Notes: a model not told the origin generated them from the sequence alone. Shown: positions 1-6,216, counted from the stretch's first letter. The stretch is 6,793 nucleotides of DNA from Chloroflexota bacterium (GCA_025355255.1 JANYAA010000299.1:1-6793); one strand, 5' to 3'. Program-made: numbers and translations.

Positions 1-17
1 GAGGTTTGGGGATCGCT

Positions 18-29
18 GCCCAGTTGGGC
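18..29 (-). terminator. Small hairpin just after the membrane-protein stop
   Basis: GCCCA and TGGGC form a short inverted repeat next to the TAA stop of the minus-strand gene. The stem is only 4-5 bp and no T tract follows, so it is a weak terminator candidate. The window edge prevents seeing what lies beyond. Confidence 0.2.
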
Positions 30-728
30 TTAGGCGAGGGCGGGGACTGTGGGGCGCTTGGCGGCCCTGACGGTTTCGCTCTCGATGACCGGGCGAGCGG
101 CCCAGACCACGCCCAGGCCGAGGAGGATCAGCACTGCGCCCAGGGCTGCGGCGATGGCGGCGATGCCCAGACCCACCTGAAGGGTGGAGGCTGTCACGCT
201 GCCGACACCGAGCTCGGCGATCAGCGCGTGGGCGGTGCCGCTCCAGGCCTGGTCGCGGGCCGGGCCGTCAAGCGGATCCATGCGGTTGAACTGGCTGAAG
301 TAGCGGCCGTTGACGGCAACGTCGTAGGTGCCTGCGGGGATGACGGTGCCGTCCGCCTTGGTCGCGTCCTTGGTGAGGGTGACCTTCTGCACGCTGTCGA
401 GCGTGTGATGGGCGATCGTGGCCATCTCGACCATGTACTCGCTGGCGGTGTTGACGATCGGGTCGTTCGGGTTCAGGTCCGCCGCGTTGACTGTGTAGCC
501 CCAGTCGTTCTGGAGCAGCGAGAGGATGGCCTGCCCGCCCTCGGTCTTGCCACGGTCGGTGAGCTGGCCCTGGTCGTTGTAGCTGAGCTTCACGGCCTGC
601 GCCGCGCTGAATGTGTTGAGGGCCTTGGCGCCCTCCTGGGTCTTGAGGAACGTGTAGCCGCCGACGCCGGCAAAGGCGAGGCCGGCCACGATGAGAAACA
701 CGCCGATAACCTTGAACCGGGAGTACAT
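30..728 (-). CDS. Conserved-looking two-pass membrane protein, function unknown
   Basis: Predicted 232-aa protein. Seen in the sequence: a hydrophobic helix at about residues 6-28, a soluble part of about 155 residues, a second hydrophobic helix at about 187-210, and a short C-terminal tail with Arg and Lys. This suggests both ends lie in the cytoplasm and the middle lies outside the membrane. The middle part has ordered, acidic and aromatic segments (for example EYMVEMATIAHHTL and GRYFSQFNRMDPLDGPARD) but no catalytic motif I can name. From memory it resembles uncharacterised membrane proteins common in Actinomycetota and Chloroflexota; this is unverified. The ATG at 728 is chosen because AGGAAGG (740-746, read on the minus strand) lies 11 nt upstream and the first helix follows at once. 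An in-frame extension to 905 adds only low-complexity sequence. It is divergent from the cupredoxin gene. The TAA stop is at 30-32. Confident as a gene; function unknown. Confidence 0.85.
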   Translation of the reverse strand: MYSRFKVIGVFLIVAGLAFAGVGGYTFLKTQEGAKALNTFSAAQAVKLSYNDQGQLTDRGKTEGGQAILSLLQNDWGYTVNAADLNPNDPIVNTASEYMVEMATIAHHTLDSVQKVTLTKDATKADGTVIPAGTYDVAVNGRYFSQFNRMDPLDGPARDQAWSGTAHALIAELGVGSVTASTLQVGLGIAAIAAALGAVLILLGLGVVWAARPVIESETVRAAKRPTVPALA

Positions 729-1073
729 GGGACGCTGATCCTTCCTGGAGAACCCACCCGCTTGGGACGCGGTCTGTGGGGGCGACTGGCTGGGTGCTCC
801 GGACGCTCCCGGTGAGGCCGCGGACCTCTGGTTGCGTTCGATGTGTTCATGGTGCCCTTGTCGTTGGCGTGCCGACGCGGCCGACCGACCCGTCCACGCG
901 GGCATTTCCTGTGGGATCGAGGTCCGAACGTCAACTCTGGACGGGCCAGACGGCCCCCCGGAGAGTCATCGGAATGGCGATGCGCGTCGAAAGGGCCGAA
1001 ATCCGACCGGCGCCGTTCGTCGTAAAGGTCTCGGTGGCGCGCTGTGTGCGGGCGCCTGAAGGCGGAGGCGGCC
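729..1073. promoter_or_regulatory. Divergent intergenic region between membrane protein and cupredoxin gene
   Basis: About 345 bases lie between two divergent starts, so both promoters must be here unless a small gene is present. The ribosome sites are visible at each end: AGGAAGG at 740-746 for the minus gene and GGAGG at 1064-1068 for the plus gene. A TTGACG hexamer read on the minus strand (929-934) could be a -35, but no convincing -10 follows it at 16-18 bp. I see no clear operator palindrome, no riboswitch and no credible small gene. The short open frames here are Arg/Pro-rich, as expected by chance in GC-rich DNA. Confidence 0.4.
1064..1068 (+). promoter_or_regulatory. Shine-Dalgarno GGAGG deciding the cupredoxin start
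   Basis: GGAGG lies 5 nt before the ATG at 1074, which is followed directly by a typical signal peptide. This favours 1074 over the upstream in-frame GTG at 1044 and over the GTG at 1318, which would lack any export signal. Confidence 0.75.
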
Positions 1074-2936
1074 ATGGCGGGACGGTCTGCGGGGGCACTG
1101 CTGGGGCGTGTGCTGGTCGCGCTGCTCGTGCTCGTCCTCGTAACGGTGCCACGCACCCCAAGCCCCGTGTTCGCTGCCTCGGTCGTCATCACCATCGGCG
1201 ACCTGCTCAGCCCCGCATCGCTGAACACGGCTCCTGGAACCACCATCACGTGGACCAACACCAGCGGCAACCGCCACCGGGTACGCACCACGTTAGGCCC
1301 GGTGGGGTTCGACTCCGGTGATCTCGACCCCCGGCCAGTCCTTCAGCGTCACCCTGACGGCCGTCGGCACCTACCAATACCGCGACGACCGGAACCCGGA
1401 GCTGTCCAACTACTGGGGCACCATCACCGTTGCGGTGCCCGCCTCAGGGCCGCCAGCAACCCCAAGTCCGGGCGGGACTCCCCTGCCGCCGCCCGGGGAC
1501 ATCCTGATGGCCGGCCGCGCGTTCACGCCGGCGACCGTGACCGTCGACGCGGGCACGGCCGTCCGGTGGCGCAACAACGACAGCCGCGAGCACACCGTGA
1601 CGTCCGGGAGCCAGGCTTTTGACTCGGGGCTGATCGCCGCCGGCGCCACGTTCACCCGTGTGTTCAGCACGCCGGGCACATTCAGCTACCTCTGCCTCAT
1701 CCACCCCGACATGACCGGGACGATCGCCGTTCGGGGAGCCGGCGGTGCGACCCCTCCCCCGCCGCCACCACCCACACCGACGCCGGTTCCCACGCCGGTG
1801 GTCACGCCCGCGTCGGGCTCGGGCCAAGTGCTCGTGGTGGACTTCGCGTTCAACCCTGCGGCGGTGGACGTGGTTGCTGGCACCACCGTGAACTGGGTCA
1901 ACGGCGGGGCAGCACTCCACACCATCACGGCCAGCGACGGGTCATTTGACTCGGGCCTCGTCCCTGCAGGGGGCCGCTTCGCTCGACGCTTCAGCACACC
2001 GGGCACCTATCTCTACATCTGCGCGCTGCACCCGTCAATGGCAGGCGTGGTCCGGGTCTTCGGGGCCAACGGCGCGACACCGCCGCCACCCGCTCATACC
2101 ACGCCACCGCCCACCCCGCCGCCCGTGGCCCGAGGCGAGCTTGAGCTGCGCGACGTCGCCTTTGTGCCGGCGTCCATCCGCGTCTCGCCCGGCACCACGC
2201 TCACGTGGGTGAACACCGGTGCCGCGCCGCACACGGTGACTGACCGCGCGGGCTCGTTCAACTCGGGGATCCTGGCTCGTGGTGCCCGGTGGTCGCGGGC
2301 GTTCAACGCACCTGGCACGTACCAGCTGCTCTGCGCCATCCACCCCGACATGCACGCCACGCTCGTGGTGGCGGAGCCGGGAGCCACGCCGGCACCGCCC
2401 GCCACAACGCCGCCCGTGGAGACCCCAGCCGCAGACTCCGGCAACGTTGCGATTGTCGACTTCAACTACGCGCCCCAGATTGTCCGTGTTGCGGTTGGCA
2501 CAACCGTCACCTGGGTTAACGGCGGCGTTGCGCCGCACACGGTGACCGCCAGAGACGGGGCGTTCGACTCGGGCTTCCTCAACACAGGTGAATCCTTCAG
2601 CCGTCAGTTCAATGCGGAGGGCGTGGTGGAGTACCTGTGCGCCATTCACCCGGCGATGATCGGGACGGTCGTTGTCGGCGCAGCCACCGGCCCCGGACCG
2701 AGCGTTGGCCCGACCGCTTCGCCAAGTGGAGGGGGCGGGCCAGCGGGTGGCAGCTCATCGGGCAGCACGCCGGGGTCCGGTCGAGGCGGGGCGAAGCCCC
2801 CGGCCGTCGTGTCGGAGGCATCGCTGGAGCTGCTCTCTGTGGAGCAGCTGCTGCGCATCGGCCTCGTGCTGGCGTCTCCGCGGGCGGCGCAGGGACCTTC
2901 GGCCTCGTGGTGCGGTCAACTGCCCGCAGAGCCTGA
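1074..2936 (+). CDS. Secreted, membrane-anchored five-domain cupredoxin protein, frame broken twice as given
   Basis: Read through two one-base frame breaks (1328-1332 and near 2870-2885), this encodes a 620-aa exported protein. A signal peptide spans residues 1 to about 35 (Arg, Leu/Val-rich core, FAAS-like cleavage region). Five cupredoxin domains follow, near 36-118, 143-220, 250-330, 355-433 and 457-535, separated by Pro/Thr- or Gly/Ser-rich linkers. Domains 2-5 each hold a full type 1 copper ligand set: H173/C207/H210/M213, H282/C316/H319/M322, H386/C420/H423/M426 and H488/C522/H525/M528. Their loops (CLIHPDM, CALHPSM, CAIHPDM, CAIHPAM) have the short C-x2-H-x2-M spacing known from amicyanin. 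Domain 1 keeps H68 but has lost the Cys/His/Met cluster. A Gly/Ser linker, a hydrophobic helix and an Arg-containing tail end the protein. It is likely an extracytoplasmic copper-binding or electron-transfer protein; the partner is unknown. As literally read, the frame from 1074 stops at 1622 and the long frame carrying the copper sites runs 1318-3063. Domain calls are firm; the repaired ends are inference. Confidence 0.85.
1328..1332 (+). other. Frame break 1: probable extra C in a C5 run
   Basis: The signal-peptide frame reads cupredoxin domain 1 up to FDSGDLDP and then turns into Arg/Pro-rich text ending in TGA at 1620-1622. Removing one C from the five-C run gives FDSGDLDPGQSFSVTLTAVG, which continues without a gap into the long frame. 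The FDSG...G-x-x-F pattern matches domains 2-5 of the same protein. The change needed is one base in a homopolymer, typical of a sequencing or assembly error. A CCC-C slip site, a known type of +1 ribosomal slippage site, or a real mutation are the alternatives. Confidence 0.85.
2870..2885 (+). other. Frame break 2: probable missing base before the C-terminal anchor
   Basis: The frame carrying domains 2-5 reaches LLRIGLVLAS and then becomes Arg/Cys/Pro-rich, running to 3063 and overlapping about 110 bases of the opposite-strand HAD gene. Moving to the frame one base back gives AGGAGTFGLVVRSTARRA followed by TGA at 2934-2936. That completes a hydrophobic helix with a basic tail and ends 17 bases before the HAD stop. 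One added base, for instance in the CC at 2878-2879, restores the frame. The exact position cannot be fixed from this sequence. Confidence 0.7.
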
Positions 2937-2953
2937 CCGGAGAGGCGGGAGGC

Positions 2954-3655
2954 CTAGCGCAGCGCGACGTCCGCGAACGTGCGCATGTCCGGCACCACGA
3001 GGTCCGGCGCGGCGTTGGCGATCGGCGTGGCGCCTCTGCCTGGCTTGCCGTCGCGACGATTGATCCAGACGCTGGTCATGCCCATGGCCTTGGCGGGCAC
3101 GTGATCGTGGAACAGGCTCTGCGCCACGTGCAGGATGCGCTCCCGCGGCACACCAACGCGCTCGAAGAGGAGCTCGAAGTTCGCCAGGCTCGGCTTGTAG
3201 CCGCGGGCCTGCTGCGCGGTGACAACCCAGTCGAACTGCACGCCAAGCCGGCGGTTCGAGCCCGCGAAGAGATCGTCGTCGCAGTTGGTGAGGACGCCGA
3301 GTCGGAAGCGGGTCTTGAGACGCCGCAGCGCGTCGGCCGAGTCCGCGAAGGCGGGCCACTCCGGCACGGAGCCCGCGAAGTGGGTGATGGCGGAGTCGGC
3401 CGGATGCACCCCGAGATCCGCGCAGGCGCCGCGCGCGGCAGACGCCAGAACCTCGCGATACGTGCGGTAGGCCCCCGCCTCGATGGCCGCCTCGTGCTTG
3501 GCGAACAGCTGCAGCAGCTCGTCTTCCGTCGGGCGCACCGCGTGCTGCGAGAGGACCACCTGGAACGCGTTGAGGATGCCGCGCTCCCAGTCGATCAGCG
3601 TGCCGTACGTGTCGAAGGTGAGGGCGTCAAAGCGGCTGAAGTCGATGGCGGTCAC
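2954..3655 (-). CDS. HAD-superfamily hydrolase, 2-haloacid dehalogenase (type II)-like
   Basis: Predicted soluble 233-aa protein, close to the usual length of L-2-haloacid dehalogenases (about 230). Motif I is FDTYGTLIDW, with nucleophile D15, Y17 where phosphatases usually have a second Asp, and T19. Motif II is LTNCDDD (T123, N124). Motif III is K154 in GYKPS. Motif IV is HVAQSLFHDH, with S180 and D184, and Gln (Q179) where many phosphatases have the first Asp. The family attacks a substrate carbon or phosphorus through Asp; the DxY motif I points to the dehalogenase-like branch. I see no clear equivalent of the halide-binding Arg of L-DEX, so true dehalogenase activity is uncertain and another small organic acid or phosphate ester is possible. 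The GTG start at 3655 is supported by AGGAGG 6 nt upstream. It is convergent with the cupredoxin gene, whose repaired stop is 17 bases away. Confidence 0.88.
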   Translation of the reverse strand: MTAIDFSRFDALTFDTYGTLIDWERGILNAFQVVLSQHAVRPTEDELLQLFAKHEAAIEAGAYRTYREVLASAARGACADLGVHPADSAITHFAGSVPEWPAFADSADALRRLKTRFRLGVLTNCDDDLFAGSNRRLGVQFDWVVTAQQARGYKPSLANFELLFERVGVPRERILHVAQSLFHDHVPAKAMGMTSVWINRRDGKPGRGATPIANAAPDLVVPDMRTFADVALR

Positions 3656-3661
3656 GTGCGG

Positions 3662-3667
3662 CCTCCT
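3662..3667 (-). promoter_or_regulatory. Shine-Dalgarno AGGAGG deciding the GTG start of the HAD gene
   Basis: Read on the minus strand, AGGAGG is followed by 6 nt and then the GTG at 3655-3653. It is a full-strength site and fixes a non-ATG start. Confidence 0.8.
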
Positions 3668-3795
3668 GGGCTGGCGAGTCCGCGGATCGTACCGGGCCGA
3701 GGTCTCGCGCGACGCGGCCCGCCCGGCGAGTCTGGTCGGGACCTCGGCTCGCCCCGCGGGTCATCGCTCGCTCACCAGCGCTGAACGACCCACCC

Positions 3796-3875
3796 GGTGA
3801 GCCAACCGTGCTGGAACGGTTCGGCAGGCGCGGCTCAGGACGTGGCTGACCCATGGGGTGAACGATCTGTGCTGG
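3796..3875. repeat. Two copies of a degenerate 19-nt direct repeat
   Basis: The segments at 3796-3814 and 3857-3875 both start with GGTGA and end with GTGCTGG at the same internal spacing, agreeing at about 15 of 19 positions. A partial third GGTGA lies at 3897-3901. Start-to-start distances are 61 and 40, so it is not a regular array. It could be a decayed intergenic repeat family or chance in GC-rich DNA. Confidence 0.3.
3804..3821. other. Small perfect hairpin AACCGT / ACGGTT
   Basis: A 6-bp perfect stem with a 6-nt loop lies inside the first direct-repeat copy. It has no T tract on either strand, so it is unlikely to be a standard terminator. Its role is unknown. Confidence 0.3.
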
Positions 3876-3922
3876 CCTGCGCGCGATGACGCACGGGGTG
3901 AGCCGCCCGGTCGAGCGGCGGG

Positions 3923-4807
3923 CTACCGAGCCAGTTCGGCCGCCATTGCCGCCACGTGCGCCGCGGTGGTCCCGCAGCAGCCGCCGATGATCGTGGCGCC
4001 GGCATCGGCCATCCGCCGCGCGTAGGCCGCGGCTTCAGCGGGTGTGCCGGGGTACGTCGTCTCGCCGTCCGCGGTCCCGTACGGGATCCCGGCGTTTGCC
4101 TTGGCCACGATGTGCAGCCCGGGCGCCGCTGACACCAGGAGCGGGATCACGGCTTCCACCGGACCCCAGCCGTCGCCGCAGTTGGCGCCCACGCCCGCTA
4201 CCCCGTGCTCAGCCAGGAGTGCCGCCGCCTGCTCGGCCGGATTGCCAAACATCGTGCGGTTGCGCGCGGCAAACACCAGCGTGGCCACCACGGGCAGGCC
4301 GGGCGCCCCCTCGCGGGCCCCGTCCACTGCGGCGAGCGCCTCGTTGAGGTCCATCATCGTCTCAACCCAGAGCACGTCCACGCCTGCTTCGGCCATCATT
4401 GCCGCCTCCTCGGCAAACGCCGCGCGGACCTCGCCCGCGTCAAGGACGCCGTAGGGAACCAGCAGTCCGCCCGTGGGCCCCATGGACCCTGCCACCAGCC
4501 GGTCCGGACCCGCGGCAGCGCGGGCAGCGGCCACGGCGGCTCGCGTGACCTCGGCGGTTCGGCCCTCCACATCGGAGCCCATCAGCCGCAGCCGATTGGC
4601 ACCAAAGGTGCACGTGAGGATCAGCCCAGACCCTGCAGCGACATGCCCGCGGTGGACGGACTCGATGGCCGCAGCGCCCTCAGGCGTGAGGAGCCAGGCT
4701 TCGGGCGCCTCCCCCACCGGCATGCCAGCGGCAAACAGGGCACTGCCCATGGCACCGTCGGCGACGATGGGGCGGACGAGGCTTGTGGGATCGGGCAGCA
4801 GTGACAT
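3923..4807 (-). CDS. Homocysteine S-methyltransferase family protein (stand-alone Hcy-binding domain)
   Basis: Predicted cytoplasmic 294-aa protein matching one homocysteine-binding TIM barrel, as in the N-terminal domain of MetH, MmuM and BHMT. Visible motifs: an N-terminal ADGAMGS segment; TCTFGANRLRL, which parallels TNTFGAN in MetH; GANCGDGWGP with C210; and IIGGCCGTT with C277 and C278. These three Cys are the zinc ligands that activate the homocysteine thiolate in this family, and their spacing resembles that of MetH. No folate, cobalamin or reactivation domain follows, so it either takes methyl groups from a small donor such as S-methylmethionine or a betaine, or works with separate corrinoid proteins not in this window. 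The ATG at 4807 is chosen because homology-like sequence starts right after it. An upstream in-frame TTG at 4864 adds 19 unconvincing residues. No Shine-Dalgarno is evident, and a leaderless start is possible. It is divergent from the radical SAM gene. Confidence 0.9.
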   Translation of the reverse strand: MSLLPDPTSLVRPIVADGAMGSALFAAGMPVGEAPEAWLLTPEGAAAIESVHRGHVAAGSGLILTCTFGANRLRLMGSDVEGRTAEVTRAAVAAARAAAGPDRLVAGSMGPTGGLLVPYGVLDAGEVRAAFAEEAAMMAEAGVDVLWVETMMDLNEALAAVDGAREGAPGLPVVATLVFAARNRTMFGNPAEQAAALLAEHGVAGVGANCGDGWGPVEAVIPLLVSAAPGLHIVAKANAGIPYGTADGETTYPGTPAEAAAYARRMADAGATIIGGCCGTTAAHVAAMAAELAR

Positions 4808-4842
4808 GTGTGGAGCATTCGGGACGCGGCGCCGCTCGTCAA
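4808..4842 (-). promoter_or_regulatory. Candidate promoter giving a leaderless homocysteine methyltransferase mRNA
   Basis: On the minus strand TTGACG (4842-4837) is followed by a 17-bp spacer and AATGCT (4819-4814), then 6 nt to the ATG at 4807. The -35 is close to consensus; the -10 matches TATAAT at three of six positions, including the important A2 and T6. A start site 6-8 nt after the -10 would fall on or next to the ATG, so the mRNA could lack a leader. That agrees with the absence of a ribosome site. Confidence 0.4.
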
Positions 4843-4891
4843 GCGCCAGGCCGGTTGCGGGCAAGGAGCCACGACGGCCCGCTGCGGCCGG

Positions 4892-4902
4892 TATGGTGGG
4901 AG
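4892..4902 (+). promoter_or_regulatory. Candidate -10 (TATGGT) and SD-like GGGAG before the radical SAM gene
   Basis: TATGGT at 4892-4897 fits the TANNNT -10 pattern and lies 8 nt before the ATG at 4906; no good -35 is seen. The overlapping GGGAG at 4898-4902 is SD-like but only 3 nt from the ATG, which is short. Either a leaderless start or a close ribosome site could apply, and the two readings exclude each other. Confidence 0.3.
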
Positions 4903-4905
4903 CCG

Positions 4906-6216
4906 ATGGATTCGCTGCTTGAGCGGGTGCTCCTGACCACGTTCCGGTGGCAGTCGCGCCATGCCATGCGGATCAGCGAGGTGGACCAGCGCCAGCCGCC
5001 GCCGCCACCTCACGGCCCCATCTCGCTGTACGTCCACGTGCCGTTCTGCACCGCGCTCTGCCCGTTCTGCACGTTCCACCGAGTGCCGTTCCGGGAACAG
5101 GCGTCACGGCGCTACTTCGCCGCCCTCCGCGACGAGCTGCGCCTCTACCAGCGGGCGGGCTTCAGCTTCGGCAGCCTATACGTGGGCGGCGGCACACCTA
5201 CCTGCGCACCGGGCGAACTGGTGGAGACGATCGCCCTGGCCCGCGAGCTGTTCGGCATGAGCGAGATCTCGGTGGAAACCAACCCCACCGATCTGCGGCA
5301 CGCCGTTCTCGAGCCGCTCGCGGCGGTTGGCGTGCGGCGCTTGTCCGTGGGCGTCCAGAGCTTTGACGATCGGCTGCTGCGGGCGATGGAGCGCTACGAC
5401 CACTACGGTGCAAGCTCGGAGGTGGTCGAGCGCATCAACGCCGCCGCCGACAGCTTTCCCACGCTCAACGTCGACCTCATGTACAACCTGCCCAGCCAGA
5501 GTGTGGCGTCGCTGGAGCATGACCTCGATGTCGTCCTCGGTCTCCGTGCCAACCAGATCTCGTTCTACCCGCTCATGACCGCGCACTCGGCCGCCGCGAA
5601 AATCCGCTCCACGATGGGCGCTTCGGGACCAAGCCTGGTGCGCGAGTTCTATGGGCGCTACCTCGCGCGGCTGCGGCCGGCCTTCCAGCCGCAATCATGC
5701 TGGTGTTTCTCGCGGACCGCCGCAGCCATCGACGAGTACGTCGTGGACGCGGACGACTACGTCGGCATCGGCAGCGGCGCCTTCAGCTACCTCGACGGCA
5801 CCCTGTATGCCACAACGTTCTCGCTGAACCACTATGTGGAGCGGGTTGGCCGCGGGCTGCCCGGCATCACCGGCCGCCGCGCTTTCTCGCTTGACCACCG
5901 CCTCAAGAACGCCTTCCTGACGGGTCTGTTTGGCCTAGAGCTGCGCAAGGCACGTGTGCGGGGACGCTGGGGCGACGAGTTCGAGGAGCGGCTGCGCTGG
6001 GCGCTCGACGCGATGCGCGCCGTTGGCGCGGTCACTGAGGACCGCGAGGCGTGGCGGCTGACGGACCGCGGGATGTACCTCTGGGTGCTGATGATGTCGG
6101 AGTTCTATGAGTCGGTGAACCGCTTCCGGGAGGCGATGCGCGCGGCGATCCGCGCCGAGCTTGAGGAGCCAGACCTGCGCCATGGCGCGTCGCTGAGGCC
6201 GCGGATAGTCTCCTGA
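4906..6216 (+). CDS. Radical SAM protein of the HemN/HemW/HutW (coproporphyrinogen dehydrogenase-like) family
   Basis: Predicted cytoplasmic 436-aa protein. The radical SAM cluster motif C48-x3-C52-x2-C55 sits in YVHVPFCTALCPFCTF, as in HemN-type enzymes, and binds a 4Fe-4S cluster that cleaves S-adenosylmethionine. GGGTPT at 94-99, VETNP with E124, RRLSVGVQSFDD near 144-155 and DLMYNLPSQS follow in the order usual for the family. A C-terminal part with DYVGIGSGAFSYLDG and a final winged-helix-like region also fits. HemN has a further Cys two residues after the third cluster Cys; here it is Phe, as in HemW and some heme-degrading HutW/ChuW-type enzymes. This argues against a true oxygen-independent coproporphyrinogen oxidase, and the substrate stays unknown. 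A Pro run at 31-35 precedes the domain. The ATG at 4906 is preferred to the in-frame TTG at 4783, which would overlap the divergent gene. The TGA is at 6214-6216. Family firm, function open. Confidence 0.92.
   Translation: MDSLLERVLLTTFRWQSRHAMRISEVDQRQPPPPPHGPISLYVHVPFCTALCPFCTFHRVPFREQASRRYFAALRDELRLYQRAGFSFGSLYVGGGTPTCAPGELVETIALARELFGMSEISVETNPTDLRHAVLEPLAAVGVRRLSVGVQSFDDRLLRAMERYDHYGASSEVVERINAAADSFPTLNVDLMYNLPSQSVASLEHDLDVVLGLRANQISFYPLMTAHSAAAKIRSTMGASGPSLVREFYGRYLARLRPAFQPQSCWCFSRTAAAIDEYVVDADDYVGIGSGAFSYLDGTLYATTFSLNHYVERVGRGLPGITGRRAFSLDHRLKNAFLTGLFGLELRKARVRGRWGDEFEERLRWALDAMRAVGAVTEDREAWRLTDRGMYLWVLMMSEFYESVNRFREAMRAAIRAELEEPDLRHGASLRPRIVS

Larger units (their letters stand above)
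3656..3922. other. Non-coding gap between two minus-strand genes
   Basis: About 267 bases separate the homocysteine methyltransferase stop from the HAD start. Apart from the HAD ribosome site I see no gene. The part at 3790-3905 carries a degenerate direct repeat and small hairpins. The length and the strong site at its HAD end suggest that the HAD gene has its own promoter here rather than being transcribed only by read-through. No clear -35/-10 pair is visible. Confidence 0.4.

Noticed and set aside
6..815. A 269-codon open frame on the plus strand opposite the first membrane-protein gene
   Set aside because: The opposite strand encodes a protein with two clear membrane helices and a ribosome site; this frame is low in structure and is a GC-driven shadow.
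729..905. A 59-residue N-terminal extension of the two-helix membrane protein
   Set aside because: The extension is low-complexity Ser/Ala/Gln/Arg text, while the ATG at 728 has AGGAAGG upstream and leads straight into a membrane helix.
1750..2130. Pro-rich CCN tracts considered as a tandem DNA repeat or CRISPR-like array
   Set aside because: They encode the flexible Pro/Thr linkers between cupredoxin domains, and spacing follows the protein domains, with no conserved DNA repeat and spacer pattern.
2937..2953. Terminator between the cupredoxin and HAD genes
   Set aside because: The 17-base gap has only a GCCT/AGGC match across a long loop and no T tract; this is not enough to call.
1318..3063. 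Cupredoxin protein starting at GTG 1318 and ending at 3063 as one intact gene
   Set aside because: It starts in the middle of a cupredoxin domain, lacks an export signal although it carries blue-copper domains, and its tail overlaps the opposite gene. The repaired reading explains all three points.
2672..3784. A 370-codon open frame on the plus strand across the HAD gene
   Set aside because: It is the antisense shadow of the HAD gene and of the 3' end of the cupredoxin gene; its sequence is rich in Arg, Gly and Ala with no domain pattern.
4808..4864. TTG start at 4864 for the homocysteine methyltransferase
   Set aside because: It adds 19 residues that look non-conserved and Arg-rich, with no ribosome site; family-like sequence begins just after the ATG at 4807.
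4783..4905. TTG start at 4783 for the radical SAM protein
   Set aside because: It would overlap the divergent methyltransferase start and adds 41 residues with no family resemblance; the ATG at 4906 has a promoter- or SD-like element just upstream.
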